Below are positions 1 to 7,651 of a DNA stretch of 64,000 nucleotides, one piece after another (within the stretch, counting starts at the first letter, position 1; every line of letters begins with the position of its first letter). The stretch comes from Bradyrhizobium sp. Ash2021. GTDB taxonomy: Bacteria > Pseudomonadota > Alphaproteobacteria > Rhizobiales > Xanthobacteraceae. Location of the stretch: NCBI RefSeq assembly GCF_031202265.1, contig NZ_CP100605.1, positions 1 through 64,000 on the forward strand. The letters run 5' to 3'. The position numbers and the translations under genes are program-made. Below the pieces are notes generated by a model. The model did not search any database. It was not told the DNA's origin and saw nothing but the letters and a program-made list of their open reading frames with translations.

Positions 1-525
1 TTGTACGACAGCAGAACGTGGCGCAGATGGCGTTCGCCGAATACCACGACATGATCGATGCATTCCGTGCGGATTGAACCGATCAGCCGTTCTGCATATG
101 CATTTTGCCAGGGTGAGCGGGCAGAGGTCGGACGGTCTCGAATGCCGATCGACCGAACCCGGCGAACAAAGATCTCGCCATAAGCTCTATCTCGATCCCT
201 AATCAGGTAACGAGGGATTTGCCCCCAACCACAGGCCTGAGTGAGCTGATTGGCGATCCATTCGGCCGTCGGATGCGCGGTCGGCCCAAACCACAGGATC
301 TGCCGCCGGCCGTGGCCCATGATCAGCAATCCATAGAGTAGCCGGAACGAGATTGTCGGCACGACAAAGAGGTCCATTGCGGCAATGCCATCGGCATGGT
401 TGCGAAGGAAGGTCTTCCATCCCTGCGAGGGAGGGCCCCTCCTCCGTGCCATATACTTGGCGACGCTGGTCTGGCCGATCTCGATGCCGAGCTTGAGAAG
501 CTCACCATGGATTCTCGGCGGCCGA
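1..525 (-). pseudogene. DDE (rve) transposase, C-terminal part; runs off the window edge
   Basis: Minus-strand reading matches residues from about 150 onward of the intact transposase at 3101-4117: the shared PRIHGELLKLGIE and GWKTFLRNHADG segments, the first catalytic Asp in AMDLFVVPT, the second in IRDRDRAYG, and SPWQNAYAERLIGSIR with the catalytic Glu. The frame is open to position 1, so the true C-terminus is outside the window. Similarity stops at about 525, next to group II intron-like sequence. The matching N-terminal part lies at 1306-1539, so this is one gene split and partly deleted rather than a working transposase. Confidence 0.75.
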
Positions 526-597
526 GTAGACCCGGGGATTTTCACCCCGAGTCCCTCACAGATTCCGGACTTGATATTCTCGCATCATCCGGCTCGT
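525..597 (-). ncRNA. Group II intron 3' end (domains V and VI), remnant
   Basis: On the minus strand the stretch at 595-561 starts GAGCCGGATGATGCGAGA and ends TCCGGAATCT, which resembles the 34-35 nt catalytic domain V hairpin with a GNRA loop. It is followed by a domain VI-like hairpin with GGGGTGAAAATCCCC, and the element ends at TCTAC/TC just before transposase coding resumes. The usual GGTTC on the 3' side of domain V is altered to GGAATC, so catalysis is doubtful. No intron-encoded reverse transcriptase is seen upstream, so it is a truncated remnant. Confidence 0.6.
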
Positions 598-924
598 GCC
601 ACCGCCTGAAGGCTGCCGCCTTCCGTTGAATATCGGGCTCCTCCCATTGCCGGTTGACCCAATCTCAACGGCGATGACCTGATCGCTTCGCTCCGCGGGC
701 ATTACCCCTGTGTGTGCCGAAAACCATTCGAAGCGCTCGACCAGTCGCCTGGCCTCGGCGGCTGGCCGGCGTGAACCGGCGGGCCCGTGAGCGCGAACCT
801 GAGCCCGCGTCCCTCGTCGGCCGTTACCGCTTTCGCGGCGCTTTCGCGCGTTTCCGGTTGCTCTCGTCGTGAGGTTGCGGAACACTTCTGCCGCCTTGTC
901 GAGCTCCGGGCTGGAGGTGAAGAA
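598..924. other. No gene recognised
   Basis: I see no convincing coding region here. It may include further decayed group II intron sequence upstream of domain V on the minus strand. Confidence 0.4.
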
Positions 925-1269
925 ATGACAGCGGCGAGACTGCAAGAGCTGGAAGAAATGGCGGCGAAGCTATTAGACACCGCTTGCAAGCTTCCATTGG
1001 GGCAGGACCGCCACAACGCGCTTCAGGAGATCGATAGATTTCGGGCGCGGATAACTGCTCTGCAACGCCTGTCGGGCATGGCTCAGTCACCGCAACCTTA
1101 TGACCTTGTGACCCGGCCCTGCACGATTCACGCGGGTCGCTTTCGCTGGGACATCAGAGAGAACGGAAGACCTATTCAGTCTTCCATGCAATCGTTCGCC
1201 ACCGAGCAGGAAGCTCACGCGGACGGTCGCCATGAGCTCGAAAAACTAATCCAAGTCTCGAGGTTGTGA
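925..1269 (+). CDS. Hypothetical protein, 114 aa
   Basis: Start at ATG 925 is chosen because GGAGGTGA lies 4-11 nt upstream; the frame is open further upstream but without a better start. The N-terminal half (MTAARLQELEEMAAKLLDTA, then a QEIDRFRARITALQRL stretch) looks helical. The C-terminal half has CTIHAGRFRWDIRENG, which resembles small proteins common in Bradyrhizobium-type genomes that carry a short beta-strand domain. Function unknown. It lies between the two halves of a broken transposase on the opposite strand, so it probably arrived with, or survived, that rearrangement. Confidence 0.6.
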   Translation: MTAARLQELEEMAAKLLDTACKLPLGQDRHNALQEIDRFRARITALQRLSGMAQSPQPYDLVTRPCTIHAGRFRWDIRENGRPIQSSMQSFATEQEAHADGRHELEKLIQVSRL

Positions 1270-1305
1270 CTGCCTGATTTGCTGAATTTTCAATTGAGAT
1301 TGCGC

Positions 1306-1539
1306 CCTAAGCGAGCGTCTCGGGACGAACGATTGTGAAAACCCGAAGGACGATGGGAACCAGCGATAGAGATGGACGAAGAACTACCGATCGCTGTTCG
1401 GAAGCTGGGCCCTCCCCTTCAACTTCCGTCGCAAGACGGCCAGTTGATGTCGGAGCGCCGCATTCTCCGCCTCAAGCCGGCTCTTCGACTTGAAAGGTGA
1501 AATCAGTACAGCCAGAACGAAACAACCCAGCGCGACCAT
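1306..1539 (-). pseudogene. DDE transposase, N-terminal fragment
   Basis: From ATG at 1539 the minus strand reads SPFKSKSRLEAENAALRHQ, LAVLRRK and later FFVHLYRWFPS, then after a frame change VLRVFTIVRPETL. This is the N-terminal helix-turn-helix region of the same transposase type as 3101-4117 (SRASLEIEILALRHQLNILRRK). There is an in-frame TAG after NSDR and a frameshift. The middle of the protein (about 50-60 residues) is missing before similarity resumes at 525. Confidence 0.7.
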
Positions 1540-1661
1540 CACGCCAACTTAGCCGATTCGATCATTCGGTAAACCCGGCTGGGGTTTTCGGTACACACAA
1601 CACCAACAACATGCAGAATTTTGGGGAGGAAAATTCTGCGATTTATGTTCCGCCACAGGCG

Positions 1662-2030
1662 CTACAGTGTGTTTTTCGAGGCTAGAGCTGACCTTGCATG
1701 GCTCGCCCGCTCTATGTCTGGCGGCGGATGTTGTAGTCCTGCCATTGCACACCAGACACCGACATAGGCGGCATGCAACGACCTGTCTTCAACACTATCC
1801 TTGAAGTTCGGGTAATCGATATAGTCGATCATTGCGGCTAAGGCCTGTTTCACCATATCGCGTGGCAGAACTGCCCGATAGAGATAATCACTGTTGGTGC
1901 TCCGGGTTACCTTGGCATCTGGGAATATCTTCTCGATATCCCCGGCACGCCGCGCCCTGACCAGCAATTCAGCCGGGCCACAATCCTTGCTTACAATGGA
2001 CAGGTAGCTGTTGTTCGTCATTATCCACAT
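1662..2030 (-). CDS. Conserved hypothetical protein, about 120 aa
   Basis: ATG at 2030 has GGGAGA about 6 nt upstream; an alternative ATG at 2021 (MTNNSYLSIV) is possible. The body reads like a compact soluble protein (DCGPAELLVRARRAGDIEKI, then YLYRAVLPRDMVKQALA and IDYIDYPNFKDSV). Proteins with this SIVSKDCGPAELLVRAR start are, as I recall, widespread small rhizobial proteins of unknown function, sometimes near mobile DNA. No catalytic motif or membrane segment is visible. Confidence 0.65.
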   Translation of the reverse strand: MWIMTNNSYLSIVSKDCGPAELLVRARRAGDIEKIFPDAKVTRSTNSDYLYRAVLPRDMVKQALAAMIDYIDYPNFKDSVEDRSLHAAYVGVWCAMAGLQHPPPDIERASHARSALASKNTL

Positions 2031-2072
2031 TTGATTTCTCCCATTTCGGTAAATACGCAGATGTCAGTCTTA

Positions 2073-2119
2073 TTGTGGCGGGGGAGATGATTACCGCTTG
2101 TGGCGGGGGAGATTACCGC
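2073..2119. repeat. Tandem direct repeat, two 22-25 bp units
   Basis: Two adjacent copies of TTGTGGCGGGGGAGAT...TACCGC (2073-2097 and 2098-2119), the first with three extra bases (GAT). Terminal multiple repeats of this style occur at ends of IS21-like elements, but no istA or istB is present, so it may be an orphan IS end. Confidence 0.6.
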
Positions 2120-2253
2120 CAATCGGCCCCCCATCCAACACTGCGGGAACCAAACATTCCGCAAGGGCGATTCGCCTGCCGCTCTCGATCGCGCTTCAAT
2201 GGAGTATGCCCGAACTCACCCGCCGCCGATCGTTAGACCACGTTTGGGTCGGG

Positions 2254-2436
2254 TCATGGTTTTTCGCAACTGTATTCCGCAGGGATCGCGCTAGTTTCGA
2301 GATGCGCAGCACACCCCGTGGCCGCCAGTGTCGGATGAGGTGGCGGTATCCTGCTGGGTTGAAGCGGCCGAAAGACGAAGAATATCGACAGAGCAACCAT
2401 AGCCCCAGCTACCAGCATGGTAATCCGGTGCAGCAT
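2254..2436 (-). CDS. Possible small membrane protein, 60 aa
   Basis: Starts at ATG 2436 and begins MLHRITMLVAGAMVALSIFF, a plausible single membrane helix, followed by a Pro-rich tail. No clear ribosome binding site and no recognised family. It may be a chance frame in decayed DNA. Confidence 0.25.
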   Translation of the reverse strand: MLHRITMLVAGAMVALSIFFVFRPLQPSRIPPPHPTLAATGCAAHLETSAIPAEYSCEKP

Positions 2437-2479
2437 CGCGATATCATGACACGAATTCGCGCTTGGGATAAGTCTGCGA

Positions 2480-2700
2480 ATGCGGCCACGGCGGTGAAGC
2501 GCCCGGAGAGAATCACCTTCGCCGAGATGCGCTCCGCCCGGCCTGACCGGCGTCCTGGTTTGTTGTTCCGACTATCGGTGCAGCCATTAGGGGTCAGCCT
2601 TGATGCCGATCGCTGGGGCGACGAAGTCCGGCTATCCGACATCAAAGGACAGTTTTGTTTGTCGCGATGGGTGATAGCCGCTGGCCTAAAATTAATTGTC
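2480..2700 (+). pseudogene. Decayed small zinc-ribbon-like conserved hypothetical
   Basis: Three frames must be joined to read one protein: RPERITFAEMR, then TGVLVCCSDYRCSH with an in-frame stop just after, then LDADRWGDEVRLSDIKGQFC. These match the pattern of a small conserved rhizobial protein (PERITFGEMR, YCxDYRCSH, SADRWPDxxRLSDIE, CxxCG) that I know only as hypothetical. At least two frameshifts and one stop make it non-functional. Confidence 0.5.
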
Positions 2701-2837
2701 GTTCCAGACTCCACTTGGATGCGGCGTAGCCTCAAGAGTGGATCGCGAGTCAGGGCTTCCCACGCCAGCAGAGCCAGAGCGGGTCGCTCCCGCCAGTGCC
2801 AGTCGAAGTGGGCCGGTTCCACGCGTAGGTGCACCAG

Positions 2838-2861
2838 AACGGCGCTGGTAACAGCGCCGTT
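2838..2861 (+). terminator. Strong hairpin, possible terminator
   Basis: Perfect 10-bp arms AACGGCGCTG and CAGCGCCGTT around a GTAA loop, followed by TCTGTTTG. Weak T tract; no clear gene ends just upstream. Confidence 0.4.
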
Positions 2862-3037
2862 TCTGTTTGGCACCATCCCGGCCTTCAAATGCCGAAAACC
2901 AACTAATATCGTCTGGGGCGAAGTTAGATCGCTAGGTCGGCAAGAAATCCGGCCTACCGCGATTACAGTCGAATCGCGACCCGGTAATGCACCGCGAGCA
3001 CGCTTGGCGCGCATCATTCGCAGACGTAGACCTGTGC

Positions 3038-4134
3038 GTTGTCCCTGTCGCAAACCTAACGACTGGTGAACAGCTGCAAATCGGGTCAAGCTTCTGCTCG
3101 ATGATCGAACTCTGCAAACTGATCTGGTGCGGGCTGATTGGATTGTTCCGATCGCGAGCTTCGCTGGAAATCGAGATCCTGGCGCTTCGCCACCAACTCA
3201 ATATTTTGCGGCGCAAGTCGCCGAAGCGGCCGATCCTCGGCAGCATCGACCGGATGGTATTTGTTGGGCTGTATGGCTTGGCTCCTGATGTGCTGAGCGC
3301 CTTGGCAATTGTCAGACCAGAAACCGTTATCCGTTGGCACCGCGCAGGTTTTCGCCTGTATTGGCGATGGAGGTCGCGGCCGCGTGGTGGTCGTCCGAAG
3401 GTGCCTTTGGACGTCAGGCAGTTGATCCGGGACATCAGCATCGCTAACCCGCTCTGGGGAGCTCCAAGGATCCACGGCGAACTGCTCAAGCTTGGCATCG
3501 AGGTTGGGCAGACGACGGTTGCCAAGTACATGGCTCGGGGGAGGCGGCCACCGGGCCAGGGATGGAAGACGTTTCTTCGCAACCATGCTGACGGCGTCGC
3601 GTCGATGGATCTATTTGTTGTCCCGACGATCTCATTCCGATTGCTGTACGGATTCTTGATTCTGCACCATGGTCGCCGTGAAATCCTCTGGATTGGGACG
3701 ACCGCGCATCCGAATGCCGAATGGATCGCTCGTCAACTCACCGAAGCATTCGGCTGGGAGGAAGCGCCGCGATATATCATTCGTGACCGAGATCGCGCAT
3801 ATGGCGATATTGTCGTCCGGCGAATTCGGGCGATGGGCATTCGGGATCGTCCAACCTCGCCGCAATCGCCATGGCAGAACGGATATTGTGAGAGGCTGAT
3901 CGGCTCAATCCGACGGGACTGCCTTGACCATGTCGTCGTATTTGGCGAGCAGCATCTTCGGCATTTACTTCGATCTTACGCAAACTACTACAATCAAACC
4001 CGGACGCACCTGGCGTTGAATAAGGATTCTCCGGTAACCCGCCCCATACAGACTGTCGGTCGTATCCTACCCGTGCCAATCCTGGGCGGACTGCATCACC
4101 AATACGTTCGGATTTAGTTGCCGACAGGGACAAC
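3038..4134 (+). mobile_element. Insertion sequence with DDE (rve-type) transposase
   Basis: Imperfect terminal inverted repeats: left GTTGTCCCTGTCGCAA at 3038, right TTGCCGACAGGGACAAC ending at 4134 (first 13 bp identical). The intact transposase fills the interior. No obvious target duplication was found. It sits beside the decayed toxin at 4225-4490 and may have contributed to its decay. Confidence 0.75.
3101..4117 (+). CDS. IS transposase with integrase core (IS3/IS481-like), 338 aa
   Basis: Start ATG 3101 (MIELCKLIWCGLIGLF) fits the family. N-terminal helix-turn-helix (residues about 15-60, LEIEILALRHQLNILRR), linker with RPETVIRWHRAGF, then an rve/DDE integrase core: Asp in SMDLFVVPT (about 170), Asp in IIRDRDRAYG (about 230), Glu in SPWQNGYCERLIGS (about 265). 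It ends with a conserved tail LGGLHHQYVRI. Full length and uninterrupted, flanked by inverted repeats, so potentially active. Related fragments at 1-525 and 1306-1539 show an older, dead copy nearby. Confidence 0.85.
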   Translation: MIELCKLIWCGLIGLFRSRASLEIEILALRHQLNILRRKSPKRPILGSIDRMVFVGLYGLAPDVLSALAIVRPETVIRWHRAGFRLYWRWRSRPRGGRPKVPLDVRQLIRDISIANPLWGAPRIHGELLKLGIEVGQTTVAKYMARGRRPPGQGWKTFLRNHADGVASMDLFVVPTISFRLLYGFLILHHGRREILWIGTTAHPNAEWIARQLTEAFGWEEAPRYIIRDRDRAYGDIVVRRIRAMGIRDRPTSPQSPWQNGYCERLIGSIRRDCLDHVVVFGEQHLRHLLRSYANYYNQTRTHLALNKDSPVTRPIQTVGRILPVPILGGLHHQYVRI

Positions 4135-4224
4135 CAGGTTGTACTCCCGGGGACCGAGGTCGAGGGACTTTGCGGCGCTTCGCTGCATCATTTGATCGGA
4201 TCCTGTGGGGGGCGAACGGCGCCC

Positions 4225-4490
4225 GCGTCATGCATGAGCGAGCGTGCCTCGCACGGGTTCGCGGATAGGTCAGAAATCGCAGTTGCCAGCAGCGCAGACA
4301 CCCGAGCCGGCCTTCCATCGAAATCGGCTGAGCCGGTATCCGACGTTCCACAGCTTGAACTTGATTCGATTTTTACTACGGGAACTTCGCGGCTGGCACA
4401 CCCAGATTCGCAATCCTCAATTCAAGCTTCGTCTTGAATTGGTTCTGCGTGTGGAGGCCCCACTCGTTCAGATCCGAGCCCAGAAAGCCG
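4225..4490 (-). pseudogene. Decayed RelE/StbE-type toxin
   Basis: Directly downstream of the intact antitoxin (4494-4754). One frame gives FLGSDLNEWGLHTQNQFK, KLELRIANLGVPAAKF and two stops; a second gives NRIKFKLWNVGYRL; a third gives VSALLATAISD. In order these match the RelE/StbE plan (FxxSALKEWxKLD, RLENPRVPAAKL, IKLRSVGYRLVY, VVxVGKR). Several frameshifts and stops destroy it. The intact IS begins to its left on the other side of 4134. Confidence 0.6.
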
Positions 4491-4493
4491 GAG

Positions 4494-4754
4494 TCATAGG
4501 TTGTCGAGCGCAACCTTGACGACGGGCTCGTCCTTACGAGCGTCGGCAACATCGTTCAGGTCGATGTCGTCCAAGCGATCCGTCATTGCTTCATAGACCT
4601 TCGCCGGTACACAGTAGAATGCCGGCTCGTTCCGATCGAGGATAGCGACCGGCGCGCCCTCGCCCGCTGCGACAGTTCCCATCGGATTCTCTTTCAGCTC
4701 CGATACGCTCGCGGTCGTTTCCACTAAGACACGTCTTGTCACAGCATGCTCCAT
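4494..4754 (-). CDS. Phd/YefM (StbD-like) antitoxin
   Basis: 86 aa from ATG 4754 (AGGAAGG just upstream); a GTG at 4742 preceded by GGAG is an alternative. TTASVSELKENPMGTV, GAPVAILDRNEPAFYCVPA and VYEAMTDRLDD are hallmarks of the StbD branch of the Phd/YefM family: an N-terminal DNA-binding fold plus a C-terminal toxin-neutralising helix. Its toxin partner downstream is a wreck, so this is an orphan antitoxin. It could still repress its own promoter or neutralise a homologous toxin elsewhere. Confidence 0.75.
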   Translation of the reverse strand: MEHAVTRRVLVETTASVSELKENPMGTVAAGEGAPVAILDRNEPAFYCVPAKVYEAMTDRLDDIDLNDVADARKDEPVVKVALDNL

Positions 4755-4838
4755 AGACCTTCCTTGGCACTTCAAATAAAACTCTCACCCGCAACGGCTG
4801 ACTGAGATCAGCAAGTTACGAGAGAAGGCAAATGCCCG

Positions 4839-5120
4839 CTATGCGGCGTCGGCGATATCGATCCGCACAGTAAGACCAGCCTGTGAGGCCAGATTGATAA
4901 GTGTATCCAAGCTGAAGTTCGTAATCTTGCCTCGCAGAAGGTCGTTCAGGCGCGGCTGCGTGATCCCGAGACGTTGCGCCGCTTCAGTCTGAGTGACGTT
5001 CCAGCTCCGCACACGCTGCTCGATTGCGATCAAAAGGCTGGATCGCATGGTCATGTTCGCGGCCTCGGCTGGAGTATCTTCCAGCGCATCCCACACATTT
5101 TCAAATCTTTGACGTTCCAT
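4839..5120 (-). CDS. higA: HigA-type XRE antitoxin
   Basis: 93 aa. A Cro/C1 helix-turn-helix spans about residues 38-75 (WNVTQTEAAQRLGITQPRLN, then DLLRGKITNFSLDTLINLA). The N-terminal MERQRFENVWDALEDTPAEA is typical of HigA-like antitoxins paired with Gp49-like toxins. It follows the toxin by 11 nt, the inverted toxin-first order usual for higBA. It likely represses the promoter at 5459-5487 and neutralises HigB. Confidence 0.85.
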   Translation of the reverse strand: MERQRFENVWDALEDTPAEAANMTMRSSLLIAIEQRVRSWNVTQTEAAQRLGITQPRLNDLLRGKITNFSLDTLINLASQAGLTVRIDIADAA

Positions 5121-5131
5121 CGACGCCTCCG

Positions 5132-5452
5132 TTAGATTTGTCGCATCCGCGATACAGCGAGGTCCAAATCGTTCTTTGCCGTCTTCTGTGTCTTCTTTTG
5201 AAAGGCATGCAGCACATAAACGGCATCATCTTGCTTTGCGACGTAGAGCACGCGAAACGCGCCCGCTTCGTCGCGAATGCGAATTTCCCGCACACCAGGC
5301 CCTACCATTGTCATCGGTTTCCAGTCACTCGGGTCAAGCCCGAGCTGGACCTTGTGCAATTGCACACCGGCTTGCTTGCGCGCCGCCTCGGGAAAATCCC
5401 GCAATTGTTCAAGAGAATCTCCGAGAAACTCAAGGCGCTTCATCATAGCCAT
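5132..5452 (-). CDS. higB: HigB-type toxin (Gp49/DUF891 family)
   Basis: About 106 aa from ATG 5452 (ATGs at 5446 and 5443 are alternatives). RLEFLGDSLEQLRDFPEAAR, DWKPMTMVGPGVREIRIRDE and FRVLYVAKQDDAVYVLHAFQ, then KKTQKTAKNDLDLA, match phage-derived Gp49-like RelE-superfamily toxins that cleave mRNA at the ribosome. The basic C-terminal KKTxKT motif is typical. First gene of a two-gene operon with higA. Confidence 0.85.
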   Translation of the reverse strand: MAMMKRLEFLGDSLEQLRDFPEAARKQAGVQLHKVQLGLDPSDWKPMTMVGPGVREIRIRDEAGAFRVLYVAKQDDAVYVLHAFQKKTQKTAKNDLDLAVSRMRQI

Positions 5453-5458
5453 CAATTT

Positions 5459-5487
5459 CTTATATCAGTTTGTGTATAAATCGGCAA
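5459..5487 (-). promoter_or_regulatory. Predicted higBA promoter
   Basis: Minus-strand TTGCCG (5487-5482), a 17-nt spacer and TATAAG (5464-5459), with the higB start only 7 nt further. Transcription would begin at or next to the start codon, suggesting a leaderless mRNA. Confidence 0.55.
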
Positions 5488-5660
5488 GGGCCAAACTCCC
5501 GGCGGGCTCGCGCCCTCCGGATAGCCGAGATGAGATTTCAGGCGACGCTATTCAGGTCGGTCGCGAACGGTTCGCAAGTGAAATATACAGAGTGCAATCC
5601 GTGTCAAACCGGTACACGCTGTAAGGACCGGGCCGACAGCTAAGTCTTTCAGATCAGGCG

Positions 5661-5685
5661 AACGATCGGCCCCTGCTCGATCGTT
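5661..5685 (-). terminator. Hairpin just after virB6
   Basis: Perfect 8-bp arms AACGATCG and CGATCGTT around a 9-nt loop, 4 bp beyond the virB6 stop. No T tract follows on the minus strand, so it may stabilise the mRNA end rather than terminate by itself. Confidence 0.4.
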
Positions 5686-5688
5686 TGC

Positions 5689-6675
5689 TCACGCTGTCGT
5701 CGTCCGTTGCGATCGGGTACGCCGCATGCTACCGCCCTGCCGGCTGGCCTTTATTGCGGCGAGGCCCCTGCTGGCCGACCAGCTCGCGCCGGCATAGGCA
5801 CCTCCGGCTGCGGCCGTGGCATTGGCAACCAGTGGGCTCGTGACCAGTCGGCTTGCGAGCGACGCGCCGCCGCCGGCAAGACCGCCTGCGATGGTCGGCA
5901 ACTGAAGCGCGATGTATCCGGACAGACCCAGCACGGCGCTGATGGCGACCGCGGCCACCATCATTTCGCCCGCCGTTCCCGCATTTGCCGCGAACCTGTC
6001 GATGAACCCGCTGACGGTGGTTAACATCAACCCCACCAGAGCGACCACCAGCACCAACAGGATCACGAAGTTCGCGACCTGCCGAAGCCAGGCTTCCGTA
6101 AACGGGCGTGTCGCCTCAAATAGTCCCAGTGCAATGAAGATCGGGCCCAGCGCTATGACGACGCCAAGACCCACTTTGGCGTAGAGCAAGATTGCAAACT
6201 GCAAGAAGGATCCAACTGCCACAAAAACAAGAAGAATGGCCGCAATCAGTGCTGGCGCCACGTCGGTTATTCCCGCTTGATCGTAGATCTTATTGGCGAC
6301 GTCGATCCCTTTGGAGAGAAGCTGATCGAAAGGAGTTCCGGAATTGGTGTTCAGTCCCGAGCCCGCCAATGCATTGCCGATTTCCTTCGGCAAGGAATCG
6401 AAAAACAGACCGGTGACGTAGTGCTGGAACGCGCTGGAATTGGTCGCCAGCAGCACCACGACCACGATCCGCATCGCCCGCCAGGCAAATTCCATAATCG
6501 GCTCAGAAATCGCGCCTCGCATCACGGCGAAGCCGTAAAGGATGACGTAAAGCATCACGGCGACCCGCAGGGGACCATCGATGTAAGAAGCGAGATTCGA
6601 CACGGACGTCGACACGAAAGCCGTGATCGGCTGCTCGAACTCCTTCAGGAAACTGTCGAAGACATTTATAGCCAT
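5689..6675 (-). CDS. virB6: VirB6/TrbL-family conjugation channel protein
   Basis: 328 aa, at least six hydrophobic segments (for example MLYVILYGFAVMRG, PALIAAILLVFVAVGSFLQ, FVILLVLVVALVGLMLTTV) and a soluble region around residues 95-140, the TrbL/VirB6 plan of an inner-membrane channel protein of type IV secretion. The Gly/Ala-rich, basic C-terminus is normal for the family. Last gene of the virB2-B3-B4-B5-eexN-B6 operon; it starts 11 nt after eexN. virB8-B11 do not follow, so the operon is truncated or rearranged here. Confidence 0.9.
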   Translation of the reverse strand: MAINVFDSFLKEFEQPITAFVSTSVSNLASYIDGPLRVAVMLYVILYGFAVMRGAISEPIMEFAWRAMRIVVVVLLATNSSAFQHYVTGLFFDSLPKEIGNALAGSGLNTNSGTPFDQLLSKGIDVANKIYDQAGITDVAPALIAAILLVFVAVGSFLQFAILLYAKVGLGVVIALGPIFIALGLFEATRPFTEAWLRQVANFVILLVLVVALVGLMLTTVSGFIDRFAANAGTAGEMMVAAVAISAVLGLSGYIALQLPTIAGGLAGGGASLASRLVTSPLVANATAAAGGAYAGASWSASRGLAAIKASRQGGSMRRTRSQRTTTA

Positions 6676-6686
6676 CGCGGCGGTCC

Positions 6687-6932
6687 TTACTTCAGGGCGT
6701 CTTTCATCTCTTGGACGGTGATCTTCTTGCGGGCTTCGTTGGCGTTGATGCAGTCGGGCGTGTTCCCGCGTTCACCAGGGTTGTCGCGGCACCGCTTGAG
6801 CGTTGCCTGAAGCTCGTCCCGATGATCGAAAAACCAGCCGACTGTGTTCGTCTGCTGACTGTTGCTAGCCTCGTTGCAGCTCGCAAGAGAAGCGGCGGCG
6901 GCAACCAGCAGAATGGAAGTCGTTATCCTCAT
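6687..6932 (-). CDS. eexN: EexN-family entry-exclusion lipoprotein
   Basis: 81 aa. Signal sequence with lipobox LASC at residues 16-19, then GWFFDHRDELQATLKRCRDN and TPDCINANEARKKI, the short Cys-containing EexN pattern. Such lipoproteins sit between virB5 and virB6 in IncN-like operons and block entry of a second, like plasmid. ATG at 6932 overlaps the virB5 stop by 4 nt (ATGA), indicating translational coupling. Confidence 0.85.
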   Translation of the reverse strand: MRITTSILLVAAAASLASCNEASNSQQTNTVGWFFDHRDELQATLKRCRDNPGERGNTPDCINANEARKKITVQEMKDALK

Positions 6933-7651
6933 TGCAGCGCCGCCTTCATTTCATCGACCAGTTGTTCCTGTTTCTCTCGCTCCCGCTGTCCGTCCATGTC
7001 CGTGCGGGCTTGCTGGATCATTGCCAGACCCTGCATTCGGAGCACGTCGTTCTGCAGCAGCGCCTGCTCGGCCTGCAGCCGCGCTGACAGATCGAGAACC
7101 TCTTTGGCGTCGGTCGCCGAGCTGATGCGAGCTCTAAGCTCCTCAAGGGCATCGATGCGCTGCGAGGCGGTGTCGTACACCGCCTGACCCATGGAGTGCT
7201 TCGCCCCGGTCTGCCGGGCGATCCGGTCGAGCTCGCTCTGGTAGTACGAGTTGCCGCTGTTGCCGGCATACGCGCGATTTTGCGAAAGATAATGGTTGAT
7301 GGCGTCGGCGAAGTTGCCGCCACCCTGCCCCGCGACGAGACGTTCGATGTCAGAGAACTGTTGGGGCAGAACCTTCCGGAACTGTGGCGTGTTTAAGAGC
7401 GCGCCGATGTCGTTGGCGTTGGTCCGCTTGTTAAAGCTGTCATAGAGCTGCTTGGCCTGGCTCAATTGGTCTTGCGCGACCTTGAGTTGCGACGTCAGGG
7501 TATCAACCTGCTTCTTCAATTCGGTCAGCTGCTCGAATTGCCGAGCAAACACGCTTGGGTCGAACACAATCTCCGCCTCCGCAGGTGAGGCCATCAAGAG
7601 GGTCACGACTGACAGGGATACGACAACCGCCGGCATACGCTGACTCATCAT
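6929..7651 (-). CDS. virB5: VirB5/TrbJ-type minor pilin protein
   Basis: 240 aa from ATG 7651, which overlaps the virB4 stop by 4 nt. Signal peptide MMSQRMPAVVVSLSVVTLLM with a cleavage region ASPAEA, then IVFDPSVFARQFEQLTELKK and a long helical, Gln-rich body (TLTSQLKVAQDQLSQAKQLY), as in periplasmic VirB5/TrbJ proteins that cap or assemble the conjugative pilus. Confidence 0.88.
   Translation of the reverse strand: MMSQRMPAVVVSLSVVTLLMASPAEAEIVFDPSVFARQFEQLTELKKQVDTLTSQLKVAQDQLSQAKQLYDSFNKRTNANDIGALLNTPQFRKVLPQQFSDIERLVAGQGGGNFADAINHYLSQNRAYAGNSGNSYYQSELDRIARQTGAKHSMGQAVYDTASQRIDALEELRARISSATDAKEVLDLSARLQAEQALLQNDVLRMQGLAMIQQARTDMDGQREREKQEQLVDEMKAALQ

Noticed and set aside
1497..1685. 62-aa plus-strand frame
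   Set aside because: Lies opposite the transposase N-terminal fragment and has no ribosome binding site or family pattern.
2073..2119. Start of a CRISPR array
   Set aside because: Only two adjacent repeat units with no spacer between them and no cas genes.
2409..3089. 226-aa minus-strand frame
   Set aside because: Basic, Arg-rich composition without family resemblance, and it lies over a decayed plus-strand gene and the left end of an IS.
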